Source: Micromonospora sp. Llam0
GTDB lineage: Bacteria; Actinomycetota; Actinomycetes; Mycobacteriales; Micromonosporaceae
Direction of reading: 5' to 3'
NCBI RefSeq assembly: GCF_003751085.1
Contig: NZ_RJJY01000002.1
Location: forward strand, 372,001 to 436,000
Length of the DNA: 64,000 bases
Part shown: piece by piece, positions 25,374 to 33,737 of the stretch
How positions within the stretch are numbered: the first letter of the stretch is position 1
Layout: the number at the start of each line of letters is the position of its first letter
Translations under genes and position numbers: made by a program
Notes under the pieces: model-generated
Databases searched by the model: none
What the model was told of the DNA's origin: nothing
What the model saw: the letters and a program-made list of their open reading frames with translations, nothing else

Positions 25374-26315
25374 ATGAGCGACCCGCTCGGCGAGACCCTG
25401 CACATGTTCCGGCTGACCGGCACCCTCTACTGCCGGGCCGAGTTGACCGCCCCATGGGGCATCGACGTGCCGGCCCTGCCAGGCTGCATGACGTTGCAGG
25501 TGGTCACCGCCGGCCGGTGCTGGCTGGAGGTGGGCGACGCCGAGCCGTACCTGATCGGGCCGGGCAGTCTGACCCTGATCCCGGACGGTGTCCCGCACCG
25601 GTTCCGCAGCGCCCCGGCCGCGTCGACGCGGCCGCTGTTCGACATTCCGGTGCAACAGCTCAGCGACCGCTACGAGATCATGCGGCACGGGGGCGGCGGC
25701 GAGCTCACCCAGGTGACGTACGCGGTGCTGCGCCCGGACCACGTCGCCGCCAGGCGGTTGATCGCCCAGCTGCCGCCGGTGCTGCATCTCGACCGGTTCG
25801 ACGACGACGAGTCGGGGTGGCTGCACAGCACGTTGCGGCTGGTCGCCCGGGAGGCCCAGGCGCTGCAGCCGGGCGGGGAGACGATGCTGACCCGGCTGGC
25901 CGACGTACTGGTGGTCCAGGCCATCCGGTCCTGGTTGGACGCCGCCCCGGAGGCGCGCCAGGGTTGGCTGGCCGCGCTCCGCGACGACCAGATCGGCCGG
26001 GCGCTGACCGTGCTGCACCGCGAGCCGGACCGGGACTGGACGGTCGGCGCCCTGGCCCAGCAGGCCGGCATGTCCCGGTCGGCGTTCGCCGCCCGGTTCA
26101 CCGACCTGGTCGGTGAACCGGTGATCCGCTACCTGGCGACCTGGCGGCTGCAGCTGGCCCACGACCATCTGCAACGGTCCGCCGACCCGCTGCCGATGGT
26201 CGCCCGCCGGTTCGGCTACCAGTCGGAGGCGGCGTTCTGCCGGGCCTTCAAACGGGCGTACGGGGTACCGCCGGGCCAGGTCCGTCGGGAACGGCGCAGC
26301 GCCGGGAACGACTGA
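25374..26315 (+). CDS. AraC-family transcriptional regulator with cupin domain
   Basis: A 313-residue regulator. The N-terminal cupin (residues about 1-140) senses a ligand, with PGSLTLIPDGVPHRF a recognisable strand. The C-terminal 100 residues are an AraC-type double helix-turn-helix (DWTVGALAQQAGMSRSAFAARF and VARRFGYQSEAAFCRAFKRAYG). ATG at 25374 is favoured; the frame is open to 25263. It is divergent from the NmrA-like gene, a common arrangement for an AraC activator and its redox or detoxification target. Confidence 0.85.
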   Translation: MSDPLGETLHMFRLTGTLYCRAELTAPWGIDVPALPGCMTLQVVTAGRCWLEVGDAEPYLIGPGSLTLIPDGVPHRFRSAPAASTRPLFDIPVQQLSDRYEIMRHGGGGELTQVTYAVLRPDHVAARRLIAQLPPVLHLDRFDDDESGWLHSTLRLVAREAQALQPGGETMLTRLADVLVVQAIRSWLDAAPEARQGWLAALRDDQIGRALTVLHREPDRDWTVGALAQQAGMSRSAFAARFTDLVGEPVIRYLATWRLQLAHDHLQRSADPLPMVARRFGYQSEAAFCRAFKRAYGVPPGQVRRERRSAGND

Positions 26316-26336
26316 CCCGACGAGAGGCCGCCGTCC

Positions 26337-26370
26337 GGCGAACCGGCACACTGGGCGAACCGGCACACTG
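26337..26370. repeat. 17-bp tandem repeat upstream of the esterase
   Basis: Two exact 17-base copies, 26337-26353 and 26354-26370, end five bases before the esterase start. They cover the ribosome-binding position, and no purine-rich site is seen there. A change in copy number would alter the spacing of the start region. Confidence 0.6.
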
Positions 26371-26375
26371 GGCGG

Positions 26376-27146
26376 ATGGCACATCTGCGGGTCGACTTCT
26401 ACTCCGACGTACTGGAGCAGGCCACCTCGATGACCGTCCTGCTGCCGCAGCACACCAGGACCCGGATCGGCGCTCCGGCGCGGGCCGGCGACACCGATCC
26501 CCCGGTGCTCTACCTGCTGCACGGGCTCACCGACGACGCCACCGCCTGGACTCGGTACAGCTCCATCGAGCGGTACGCCGAGGAGCGCGGTCTGGCCGTG
26601 GTGATGCCCCAGGTGCACCGCAGCATGTACGCCGACGAAGTGCACGGAGCGCCGTTCTGGACCTTCCTGTCCACCGAACTGCCGGCCGTGGTCGACTCGT
26701 TCTTCCGGGTCTCCCGACGGCGGGAGGACACCTTCGTCGCGGGACTGTCGATGGGCGGGTACGGGGCGTTGCGCTGGGCGCTGCGCCAGCCGCAGCGGTT
26801 CGCGGCGGCGGCCAGCCTGTCCGGCGTACTCGACGTGGCCGCCCGCCAGCACGGACCATCGGTGTCCGCCACCGACCCGCTGATGCGGCGGGTCTTCGGC
26901 GACCAGGACATCGCCGGCAGCGACGACGACCTGCTCGCGGTGCTCGACCGGGCCGACCCGGCGGCGTTGCCGCAGCTCTGGTTGTGCTGCGGCACCGAGG
27001 ACGTGCTGTACCCGGACAATGTCCGGTTCCGCGACGCATGCGCGGCCCGGGGCGTTGCGCTCACCGTCGACTTCGAAGCCGGTGACCACGTGTGGAGCTA
27101 CTGGGACGCCAAGATCCGGGACGTACTCGCCTGGCTGCCGCTGTGA
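26376..27146 (+). CDS. Alpha/beta-hydrolase esterase (esterase D/PF00756 type)
   Basis: A 256-residue cytosolic hydrolase. It has the oxyanion LLHGLTDD, the nucleophile elbow GLSMGGYG with Ser125, and DHVWSYWD near the C-terminus with the likely catalytic His. The GxSxGG form and length fit the esterase D and S-formylglutathione hydrolase group; antigen-85-like and tributyrin-esterase-like proteins are related. A short-chain ester is the probable substrate. The stop overlaps the next gene (GTGA), so they are coupled. Confidence 0.8.
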   Translation: MAHLRVDFYSDVLEQATSMTVLLPQHTRTRIGAPARAGDTDPPVLYLLHGLTDDATAWTRYSSIERYAEERGLAVVMPQVHRSMYADEVHGAPFWTFLSTELPAVVDSFFRVSRRREDTFVAGLSMGGYGALRWALRQPQRFAAAASLSGVLDVAARQHGPSVSATDPLMRRVFGDQDIAGSDDDLLAVLDRADPAALPQLWLCCGTEDVLYPDNVRFRDACAARGVALTVDFEAGDHVWSYWDAKIRDVLAWLPL

Positions 27147-27703
27147 CCGACGGCACCGACGCGGCTCGGGTGGCCGCCGGGCTGGGCGACCAGTTGGCCA
27201 CGCTGACCTTCACCGATCTCGGCACCGAACAGGTCACCAGGACGATCATCGACGCCGTGGTGCGGTGGGGTGCCGGGCAGGGCTGGCGGGTGTACCGGCG
27301 GGCGGCCAGCGTACTGCCGCTGCCGCCGCCGATGCAGGGCCGGCACTCGGTCGTCGACGTGGCCTGTGCCCGGCCCGGCGCGCCGCCGCTGGTGATCGAG
27401 GTGGACCACACCGACCGGCACCGTACGGTGGAGAAACTGCTCGCCGAGGCCGCGGCTGGTCGGGTGGCGATCTGGGTCCGATGGGGCAGCCGTGGCTTCA
27501 CCGCCCCGCCCGAGCCGGTGCGCATGGTCACCCTGCCGGTCACCGTCCGGACGACCGCGGCGCGACCTGGCGTACGGTTGTTCAGCCGGCAGCCGGAGCG
27601 GCCGTTGGCCCCGCCCAGTCACCGGCCCGGCCCAGTGGCTGTGGCCGGGCCTCCGTCGCCCCTGTTCGACCCGGCCGACGGTGAGCCGCCCGGCGGTGAA
27701 TGA
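27143..27703 (+). CDS. Hypothetical protein with a possible PD-(D/E)XK-like core
   Basis: A 186-residue protein translated from GTG at 27143 with a 4-base overlap with the esterase. The middle has HSVVDVACARPGAPPLVIEVD followed by a Lys-containing helix (VEKLLAEA). A D, then ExD, then K along strand-strand-helix is the layout of PD-(D/E)XK nuclease-fold proteins, but the resemblance is by eye only. The last 40 residues are Pro-rich and probably disordered. The pairing with an esterase is unexplained. Confidence 0.5.
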   Translation: MTDGTDAARVAAGLGDQLATLTFTDLGTEQVTRTIIDAVVRWGAGQGWRVYRRAASVLPLPPPMQGRHSVVDVACARPGAPPLVIEVDHTDRHRTVEKLLAEAAAGRVAIWVRWGSRGFTAPPEPVRMVTLPVTVRTTAARPGVRLFSRQPERPLAPPSHRPGPVAVAGPPSPLFDPADGEPPGGE

Positions 27704-28000
27704 CCGCCCGGCGGGGCGGGTGCCGAACCATCCCGCTGCTGCGGGCACCGGAACCGTCCCCCGCTGCGGGTACCGGAGCCATCCCCGTTGTCCACGCGCT
27801 GACCACGTGAACCGGTCCCGGCACCCACAGATCGGGACACGGAGGCACGGCGGCTCACGCCCTTCCGCGCAGGAGCGGACCACGTCGGATCTCGCTGTGA
27901 CCAGTCTCGGCCACTGTGAACGTCCGCAAAAGTCGCATCGCGTGACAGAATCTGGTGCTGATGTCACGGCGAGGACAAGGTGACTCGCCCAGGAAGGACG
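27704..28000. other. Intergenic region with short repeats
   Basis: About 297 bases without a credible gene. Near 27727-27790 there are two imperfect copies of a CCCGCTGCGGGCACCGGA-like unit, each able to form a small CCCGC/GCGGG hairpin. They lie just after the stop of the preceding gene and may end its transcript. The promoter of the next gene should lie in the second half. Confidence 0.4.
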
Positions 28001-28975
28001 GTGACATCCGTGTCCGCTGTGGAGGTCAAGTCGGAGCTCCGCACCCTGCGGGTCGGTCGCGGCGTGTCGGCACCCGATCTGTCCGGTCGGCTCGGTGACC
28101 ACCTGCGTACGCTCTGCGGCAACAGTGCGGTGAACCGCGACGACGCGCCCGCCGAGTTGCGCGAGCGGGTGATAGCCGAGCTGAACAGCCAGGTCCGACG
28201 CCTACCGGACGACATGGCGCTGGCGGCGCGGGTCGCGCTGGGGCTGCACCCGCAGGCGCAGGACGCGCATTTCCGTGGCCGGGTCGCCTGGTTGGCCCGA
28301 CGGCTGGGTCGCGAGGACCGGACCGCGCTGCGCCGGATCAACGAAGCGGAAATGCTGTTGGCCGAGGCGATCGGCCAGGAGCTGGGCCGGCGCAGCTCCA
28401 GCCCGGTCGGCGCCGGCTGGCACGTCGCCGGGCTGCGGGTGCTGGTACGGCTGGACACCCCGACGATGGAGGCGTACGAGGAACGGCGGATCGTCGCCGA
28501 CCGGGACGGCGTCGACGAGATCGTGCTCGGCATGTCGCTGCCCTGCCCGCCAGGCAGCGACGGGCTCGACATCCGGGCAGACGTGCACTGGGGCGGGCGG
28601 CTGATCAGGCACGAACGACCGCTGCCGCAGCGGTCGCAGTTGGTGGTGGGCCTGCCCCGGCCACTCGCCGCCGGTGAGTCGTGCGACTTCAGTGTGGTCA
28701 CCCGGCTGGGGCCGAGCCAGATCGCCTCACCGCACTACGTGTTGACGGCTACCCGACGGTGCCGGCGCTTCGAGCTGCGAGTGAGATTCGACCCGGACCG
28801 GTTGCCCAAGTGGGTGCGGCGAGTGACCGGGGAGCCCGTTCGGTTACTGGACACACCGCAGCCCGGCAGTGAACTGCTGCAGCCGGACGCGGTCGGCGAG
28901 GTGTACACGGATTTCGACGATCCGGAACTGTATCTCGCGTACGGCATCCAGTGGTTTCCGGCACTTCAGCCGTGA
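28001..28975 (+). CDS. Conserved-looking hypothetical protein
   Basis: A protein of about 324 residues. The N-terminal part is helical (LRTLRVGRGVSAPDLSGRLGDHLRTLCG), like the short DNA-binding-like segments seen in actinomycete regulators, and the middle holds a charged helix pair. The C-terminal half is a beta-sandwich (WGGRLIRHERPLPQRSQLVVGLPRPL and VRFDPDRLP...). No catalytic motif is seen. GTG at 28001 is chosen because AGGAAGG lies directly upstream; GTG at 27980 is an alternative. It may be a regulator or receptor, but the family is not recognised. Confidence 0.55.
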   Translation: MTSVSAVEVKSELRTLRVGRGVSAPDLSGRLGDHLRTLCGNSAVNRDDAPAELRERVIAELNSQVRRLPDDMALAARVALGLHPQAQDAHFRGRVAWLARRLGREDRTALRRINEAEMLLAEAIGQELGRRSSSPVGAGWHVAGLRVLVRLDTPTMEAYEERRIVADRDGVDEIVLGMSLPCPPGSDGLDIRADVHWGGRLIRHERPLPQRSQLVVGLPRPLAAGESCDFSVVTRLGPSQIASPHYVLTATRRCRRFELRVRFDPDRLPKWVRRVTGEPVRLLDTPQPGSELLQPDAVGEVYTDFDDPELYLAYGIQWFPALQP

Positions 28976-29353
28976 CGCAGGATCGGAACGGTCGAAACGG
29001 GTCAGTCGGTCTCCATCACGCATCACCTCCGCTGACGTCGACAAGGCAGAATCCGGCGGAACTGCCATTGGCATACAGCGATCGGCTGCGACTCTCCGGA
29101 CGGTGTCGGGAATCGCGCCGATCAGACGGGACAGGTAGTGGTCGACAACGGTTGCCCGGCATCGGCCCGGCGGGTGCCGGCAGCCGACGCCAAGGCGGTC
29201 GGGTCCCGACCAGGGTGTGACGCTGGCCGGGGTCTGCACACAGATGGACTGCACCGCGGACCGGCTGGGCCGGGCGGCGGGCGCGGACACCAGGAACGTC
29301 ACGCAAACGCGACGAACCGCTGATTCCTCGTGGCCGACTTCCGGCCACCGATA

Positions 29354-29371
29354 GGTCAGTTACCGCTGACC
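29354..29371 (-). terminator. Small hairpin after the possible small ORF
   Basis: GGTCAG (29354-29359) and CTGACC (29366-29371) form a 6-base-pair stem with a 6-base loop. It lies four bases after the stop of the small leftward ORF, which gives slight support to that ORF. Confidence 0.3.
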
Positions 29372-29375
29372 GAGG

Positions 29376-29561
29376 CTACGACAGCGTGACCTGGCCGGCA
29401 CGGCCGTCGACCGCCAAGCGAAACAGCGTCGAATCGCTGGGCCGGGTCGTCGGGCAATGAATGCACCGGGCTATGAATGCACGTGGCTCAAGGTTAATCA
29501 TGATCTGTCTCCCCGTGAGTCGCCGTACAGTAACCTTATCACCGCCCGCCAAGTTTGCCAT
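29376..29561 (-). CDS. Possible small protein (61 residues)
   Basis: A leftward frame from ATG at 29561 to TAG. The peptide has one Cys-x2-Cys pair (RCIHC). The second half has G/C-rich third positions like a real gene here, but the first half does not. No clear ribosome site is seen. It is kept because a hairpin directly follows the stop. It may well be noncoding. Confidence 0.25.
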   Translation of the reverse strand: MANLAGGDKVTVRRLTGRQIMINLEPRAFIARCIHCPTTRPSDSTLFRLAVDGRAGQVTLS

Positions 29562-29724
29562 CGTAAATACGGCGACAACCTGGTCACAGTCCTCTGTCCA
29601 CAAGGCTGGCCGGTCCGGTCAGGCCGGTCGGTCCGGGGCGACATCTGATAATCTCTCCGCAGCGTCGCGTGCCGGTGGCAGTCCGTGTCAGGCATGGAGG
29701 CGCCGGACCGAAGGGAGCACGACG

Positions 29725-29763
29725 ATGACGATCGTCGTCCCTTCGCCCTCCACCCGTGGGTGA
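29725..29763 (+). CDS. 12-codon upstream ORF (possible leader peptide)
   Basis: A strong AAGGGAG ribosome site at 29711-29717 is ideally placed for ATG 29725, which opens a 12-codon ORF ending TGA at 29761-29763. It overlaps, out of frame, the GTG start of the hemerythrin gene at 29756. It may couple translation, or mark a one-base frame change at the true N-terminus of that gene. Confidence 0.35.
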   Translation: MTIVVPSPSTRG

Positions 29764-30226
29764 GGGCGACGAAGCCAGGCTGGTGGCCTGGAGCCGCGAA
29801 CTGCGCGGCGTACACAACCGGCTCCGCGAGGCGCTGACCGTCACCCGGGAGGCGTTGGCCGCCGGCCGGCCGGCGGAGCCGGCGACCCGGGATCTGCTGC
29901 TGTTCTGTCATGGGTTCTGCGCCGCCCTGACCGCTCACCACGAGGGTGAGGACGGTCGACTGTTCCCGGTCATCGCCGCGCAGCATCCCGAGCTGCACGA
30001 CACGCTGCGCAACCTGCGGCAGGACCACTCGATGATCGCCTACCTGCTGAGCGGGCTGCAGGCCGCCGTGGCGCGGGCCGCGCCGCCCGCCGAGCTGGAC
30101 CGGCACCTGGAGGGACTGGCCGCGATCATGGAGTCCCACTTCAGGTACGAGGAACGCCAACTGCTGACGGTGCTGGAGACCCTGGCGCTGGACGCGGACC
30201 CGGGCACCGTGCTGGGTCCGCTGTGA
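29756..30226 (+). CDS. Hemerythrin domain protein
   Basis: A 156-residue four-helix bundle of the hemerythrin HHE type. Metal-ligand candidates occur in the right places: a His in the first helix (RGVHNRLRE), HHEGED in the second, QDHSMIAYL in the third, and ESHFRYEERQL in the fourth. It probably binds a di-iron centre and oxygen, NO or reactive species in the cytosol. The GTG start at 29756 has no good ribosome site of its own; the strong site upstream belongs to a 12-codon out-of-frame ORF. Confidence 0.8.
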   Translation: MGEGDEARLVAWSRELRGVHNRLREALTVTREALAAGRPAEPATRDLLLFCHGFCAALTAHHEGEDGRLFPVIAAQHPELHDTLRNLRQDHSMIAYLLSGLQAAVARAAPPAELDRHLEGLAAIMESHFRYEERQLLTVLETLALDADPGTVLGPL

Positions 30227-30250
30227 CCCGGCAGGCTGGGCGCCGGCCGG

Positions 30251-30838
30251 TCAGTCGGCCGGGGCCCACGGACTGACCGCGACCCGGCCGGTGGTGCCGA
30301 TGTCGAGCCCGCCGTCGGGCTCCAGCACCTGCGCAGGTTCGCCCACGGCCGGCGCCACGGACAGGAAGGTGCCGTGCGTCGGCGGCACCCGTACGTCGTC
30401 CACTGTGTTGCGCCAGACCAGGACCGCGCCGGCCCGCTCGCCCGGCTGCACCGTGACCGGCACGGGGCTGCCGGCCACGGTGTCGACCCGGGCGACCACC
30501 TCGGCACCCTCGATCACCTCGACCGCCAGCGGCTGCAGTTGCTCGTCCAGAACTGTGAGCTCCGGGAAGCCATCGACGTGCACCGGTTCCTCGGCACAGT
30601 TGACCAGCCGGATCGGCATCGCCCGCAAACCCATCGCGGCGTCAACCTCACCCAGGCTGAGCAGTGCCCCGGAGTCCGGGCAGTCAGGTGACGGGTCCGC
30701 CGACGGCACCGGCGTCGGCGTGGGGACGGGTGCCAGATCGTTGTCCGGTGGCTGCGGACCTGGTTGCGGCAGCTGACCGGCACAGCCGGCGAGCAGCACC
30801 GCCGTCAGCAGCAGCGCACCGGCCCGACGGCGGATCAC
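30251..30838 (-). CDS. DUF4232-like lipoprotein
   Basis: A 195-residue lipoprotein. GTG at 30838 gives a basic start (MIRRRAG), a hydrophobic stretch and the lipobox LLAGC, then a Pro-rich linker and a domain like DUF4232 (ALLSLGEVDAAMGLRAMPIRLVNCAEEPVHVDGFPELTVLD, quoted here only as a locator in short form: ALLSLGEVDAAMGLR). Two cysteines (DCPDSG and VNCAEE) may form a disulfide. It should be anchored outside the membrane. The start overlaps the stop of the upstream gene by four bases, so both are made together. Confidence 0.7.
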   Translation of the reverse strand: MIRRRAGALLLTAVLLAGCAGQLPQPGPQPPDNDLAPVPTPTPVPSADPSPDCPDSGALLSLGEVDAAMGLRAMPIRLVNCAEEPVHVDGFPELTVLDEQLQPLAVEVIEGAEVVARVDTVAGSPVPVTVQPGERAGAVLVWRNTVDDVRVPPTHGTFLSVAPAVGEPAQVLEPDGGLDIGTTGRVAVSPWAPAD

Positions 30839-31245
30839 CGGTCGCCCGTCTGGTTCCCGGAGACAGGCTCGCCGTCCTCGTCGCCGTCCTCGTCCTCGTC
30901 GCCGTCCTCGTCGAATGGTTCGTCGCTCCACCGCCACCAGGCCTCGTCGCCCTCGACGTGCAGCAGGAACTCCGGCACCGCCGCCCCGTCCGGGTCGATC
31001 AGCACGACTGCCGCCCGCACCTGCTGGTACGCCCGTTCCCAGGCGCCGCCGTCCGGAGCGTCCTCGACCACCTGCATCGCCCGCAGCTCCGCGTCGAATA
31101 TCGGCCGCAGCGGCGCGAACGCCTCGGTCGGCCGGAGGGTGGCGTACAGCCAGGGGAAGTCGCCGTCGGTCACGTCCAGATCAGCCAGCAGCACGCCATC
31201 GTGGTCGCACAGCGACCAGCTCGCCCCGAATTTGATGCCGCCCAC
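30835..31245 (-). CDS. Small acidic-tailed hypothetical protein
   Basis: A 136-residue cytosolic protein starting GTG at 31245 behind GGAAGGG. The fold looks mixed alpha/beta (WSLCDHDGVLLADLDVTDGDFPWLY opens with a hairpin; AWERAYQQVRAAVVLID follows). It ends in a low-complexity acidic tail rich in DED and GDED repeats. The resemblance to small SMI1/immunity-like or DUF-type actinomycete proteins is too weak to name. It is cotranslated with the DUF4232-like lipoprotein, which may be its functional partner. Confidence 0.55.
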   Translation of the reverse strand: MGGIKFGASWSLCDHDGVLLADLDVTDGDFPWLYATLRPTEAFAPLRPIFDAELRAMQVVEDAPDGGAWERAYQQVRAAVVLIDPDGAAVPEFLLHVEGDEAWWRWSDEPFDEDGDEDEDGDEDGEPVSGNQTGDR

Positions 31246-31384
31246 CCCTTCCGCCCAGCGTCGCCGTCGGCACAGTAGTACGGCCAGGCACCTACCGTGG
31301 ACGTCCGGTCCCGGGCCTGAGGTCCGGCCTACCGGGTGCCGTCCGGCCCTGCCGCCGACCGCGTCGACCCGGGACAGTGGAGGT

Positions 31385-31564
31385 ATGACCGCGCGAGTGC
31401 ACCACCGACGCCCCGAGGCGAAATGCCCGATCCGGCCGGGCGAGCCCTGCACGCTGTGCCTGCCCGGTGCCACCGGTCCGGCCGACTGCGGCCTCGTCTA
31501 CCTGGTGATGAGCGACGACGAACTCCGCGCCGGGCTGCACGAGAACCGCCGGGTCACGGCCTAG
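31385..31564 (+). CDS. Small conserved Cys-rich protein (DUF6767-like)
   Basis: A 59-residue protein beginning MTARVHHRRPEAKC. It holds CPIRPGEPCTLCLPG, then ATGPADCGLVYLVM and a charged tail (SDDELRAGLHENRR). The four cysteines (C-x7-C-x2-C ... C) suggest a metal site. I think this matches a small actinobacterial family (DUF6767), recalled rather than searched. GAGGT precedes the ATG. It converges on the peptidase E gene four bases later. Confidence 0.65.
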   Translation: MTARVHHRRPEAKCPIRPGEPCTLCLPGATGPADCGLVYLVMSDDELRAGLHENRRVTA

Positions 31565-31568
31565 CGGA

Positions 31569-32318
31569 TCAAGTCCGCTGGCTGAGGCCGATCGGGCGGG
31601 TCGGGATCGATCGCTCCACCACTGTCCCGTGCCGTTCGCCCGGTTCGACCCGGTACGCTCCGGCACCGGCCCGGCTGCTGACCGCCTCGACCAGTTCGGT
31701 GCCGACGTAGTGCAGGCCGACTCCGTCGTCGGTGGCGTACCCGGCCGGCAGGTCGCCTGACGCGACGCACTCCAGGTACCGCCTCCGGCGCGGCTGTTCC
31801 GCCAGGTCATGGTGTACACCGTTGCTGTACGGCAACAACCCCAACGCGTTGGTGACCGGGTCGAGCCGCTCGGAGAACGAATCGGTCACCCCGCCGGTGT
31901 GCCAGCAGATGCTGCCGGCGCTACCCCCGCCCAGCACCACGCCGGCCGCCCAGCACTCGCGGAGGATGGCGTCGACCCGGTGCGCCCGCCACACGGCGAG
32001 CAGATTCACCACGCTTCCGCCAGTCACCCAGATCAGATGCTGATCGCGCAGGAACGCCCCGACGTCGTCGACGTTCGGCCGGACAAACAGCTGCAGGTGG
32101 GACGGGATCACCTGCTCGGCGTCGCTGACGGCCGCGTAGAAGGACTCGATCACCTGGGACTGGTCACCGGTGGCGGTCGGCACCAGGCAGACCTTCGCCA
32201 CCGGCACACCGGTCAACGAGATCGCGTGGTCGAGCAGTGCGCTGCGTCGCGGAGCCGGTTCGCCCGTCGGCGGATGAAGGATGCCGGAAACGGCGAAGAT
32301 CTGACGCAGGGGTGCCAT
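31569..32318 (-). CDS. Peptidase E (S51 family)
   Basis: A 249-residue cytosolic enzyme of peptidase family S51, which cleaves N-terminal aspartyl dipeptides or cyanophycin-type peptides. The nucleophile elbow is GGGSAGSICW with Ser133. Other family parts are HLIWVTGGSVVNLLAVW, NALGLLPYSNGVHHD, and YATDDGVGLHYVG, where the His and Glu/Asp partners lie. It has no export signal, as expected. It stands alone and is transcribed toward the small Cys-rich gene. Confidence 0.85.
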   Translation of the reverse strand: MAPLRQIFAVSGILHPPTGEPAPRRSALLDHAISLTGVPVAKVCLVPTATGDQSQVIESFYAAVSDAEQVIPSHLQLFVRPNVDDVGAFLRDQHLIWVTGGSVVNLLAVWRAHRVDAILRECWAAGVVLGGGSAGSICWHTGGVTDSFSERLDPVTNALGLLPYSNGVHHDLAEQPRRRRYLECVASGDLPAGYATDDGVGLHYVGTELVEAVSSRAGAGAYRVEPGERHGTVVERSIPTRPIGLSQRT

Positions 32319-32365
32319 CGGTCAAGGATGCGCCATCGGTCCGCTCCGCTGACCGGCGGATCTAC

Positions 32366-32376
32366 TACCGGCGGTA
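32366..32376. promoter_or_regulatory. Possible BlaI operator
   Basis: TACCG-G-CGGTA, an 11-base palindrome, lies 10 bases before the BlaI start, inside a longer CTACTACCGGCGGTAG. BlaI-type repressors usually bind short palindromes ending TAC/GTA over their own promoter, so autoregulation is likely. Confidence 0.45.
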
Positions 32377-32386
32377 GGCTTGACCG

Positions 32387-32767
32387 GTGACGCGACTGGG
32401 TGACCTCGAACGCGCGGTGATGGACGTGCTGTGGGACCGCGACCCGGCGGCCGCTCCGGTCACCGTCCGCGATGTCGCCGAAGCACTGCAGGACCGCAAC
32501 CTGGCGTACACGACGGTGATGACGGTGCTGGACCGGCTGGCCGGCAAGGGCATGGTCAGCCGGGAGCGTGCCGGCCGGGCGTGGCACTACCAGCCGGCGG
32601 CCAGCCGCGAGGCGTACATCGCCCAGTTGATGCTCGACGCGTTGGATCTGGCCGGCAGCCGGGACGCGGCCCTGGTCCGGTTCGCCAGATCGGTCACCGG
32701 CACCGAAGCCGAAGTGCTCCGGGCCGCGCTCACCGACCAGGCGCAGGCGGCGGACCGGCGGGGTTGA
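32387..32767 (+). CDS. BlaI/MecI/CopY-family repressor
   Basis: A 126-residue winged-helix repressor. The N-terminal DNA-binding part (LGDLERAVMDVLWDRDP and LAYTTVMTVLDRLAGKGMV) is typical of the BlaI/MecI family. The C-terminal helices make the dimer. In the family the repressor is inactivated by proteolysis linked to an M56 membrane protease, and such a gene follows by seven bases. The GTG start at 32387 is just downstream of a palindrome. It probably controls the whole blaI-M56-cydDC transcript. Confidence 0.9.
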   Translation: MTRLGDLERAVMDVLWDRDPAAAPVTVRDVAEALQDRNLAYTTVMTVLDRLAGKGMVSRERAGRAWHYQPAASREAYIAQLMLDALDLAGSRDAALVRFARSVTGTEAEVLRAALTDQAQAADRRG

Positions 32768-32774
32768 CGCTGCC

Positions 32775-33737
32775 ATGGCCTACGGCGCGCACTTCGCCGC
32801 GGTGATCCTCGCCTGCTACCTCACCGCTCAGGCGCTGACCCGCTCGGTCTGGTTCGGCCCCGGCTGGACCTGGCGCAGCCCTCGGGTGGCGATCCTCTGC
32901 TGGCAGGCGCTCGGCCTGGCGGTCGGGCTGGCCGCGATCGGCGTTCCGCTGGCGGTCGGGCTCGACCCGTACGGCACCGGGCCGGGCCGCGCCGCCGGTC
33001 TGTTCATCGGCGACCTGGCCGCCGGGGTGACCAGCCTGACCACCGGAAACGGCTTGCCGGCGGGCACCTTCCCGGCCGGGCTGGGGCCGGTGCGGCTGGC
33101 GCTGGTCGGCCTCGCCGCCGCGATCGCCGCCGTCCTGCTCGGATCCACCGTACGCAGTTTGCTCGCCGCCGTACGGGTCCAGCGTCGCCACCGCGACCTG
33201 CTCGCCCTGGTCGGCCGCGCCGATCCGGCCGCACCGGGCGCGCTGGTGCTCGACCACCCGGGCGCGGCCGCCTACTGCCTGCCCGGGGTCCGGCCGACCG
33301 TGGTGGTCAGCGCCGGCACGCTCGACCTGCTCGGCCCCGGCGAGCTCGCCGCCGTGCTCAGCCACGAGCGGGCGCACGCCGACGAGCGGCACGACCTGGT
33401 GCTGCTGCCGTTCACCGCGCTGTGCCGGGCACTGCCCCGGGCGCGGTGGCTGCGGGCGGCGCACGACGCGGTCGCCCTGCTGGTCGAGATGCGCGCCGAC
33501 GACAAGGCCCGGCGTCAGCACGCCGACGAGCCGCTGGCCACCGCGCTGCGCCGGTTCGCCAGCGCCGGCAGCCGGATCACCCCGGCCGGTGCCCTCGGCG
33601 CCGCCGACCTGGAGCTCGACGCCCGGGTGCAGCGGTTGCTGCTCGACGGTCCGGCACCCCGGCTGCGGCCGGCGGCCGCGAGTGTGGTCGCCGCCGCGCT
33701 GCTCCTGCTGCCCGCGTCGCTGTACCTCAGCTGGTGA
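32775..33737 (+). CDS. M56-family membrane metallopeptidase (BlaR1-like, no sensor domain)
   Basis: A 320-residue membrane protease with about four transmembrane segments (AAVILACYLTAQAL, WQALGLAVGLAAIGVPLAV, ALVGLAAAIAAVLLGS, and one at the C-terminus). The zinc site is HERAH (His197, Glu198, His201) in LSHERAHADERHD. It lacks the penicillin-binding sensor domain of BlaR1, as in many actinomycete homologues. It should trigger cleavage of the BlaI protein encoded next to it. Its stop overlaps the start of cydD by four bases. Confidence 0.88.
   Translation: MAYGAHFAAVILACYLTAQALTRSVWFGPGWTWRSPRVAILCWQALGLAVGLAAIGVPLAVGLDPYGTGPGRAAGLFIGDLAAGVTSLTTGNGLPAGTFPAGLGPVRLALVGLAAAIAAVLLGSTVRSLLAAVRVQRRHRDLLALVGRADPAAPGALVLDHPGAAAYCLPGVRPTVVVSAGTLDLLGPGELAAVLSHERAHADERHDLVLLPFTALCRALPRARWLRAAHDAVALLVEMRADDKARRQHADEPLATALRRFASAGSRITPAGALGAADLELDARVQRLLLDGPAPRLRPAAASVVAAALLLLPASLYLSW

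Larger units (their letters stand above)
28976..29755. other. 780-bp region largely without genes
   Basis: This stretch has lower GC and mixed codon positions, especially at 29450-29600. I see only one possible small leftward ORF (listed separately) and a 12-codon upstream ORF before the hemerythrin gene. No tRNA or obvious structured RNA was recognised. Both neighbours point rightward, so the hemerythrin promoter should lie here. Confidence 0.4.

Noticed and set aside
28844..29302. A 152-codon leftward frame overlapping the end of the gene at 28001-28975
   Set aside because: It overlaps a better-supported gene, has no ribosome site, and its third positions lack the G/C bias seen in real genes here.
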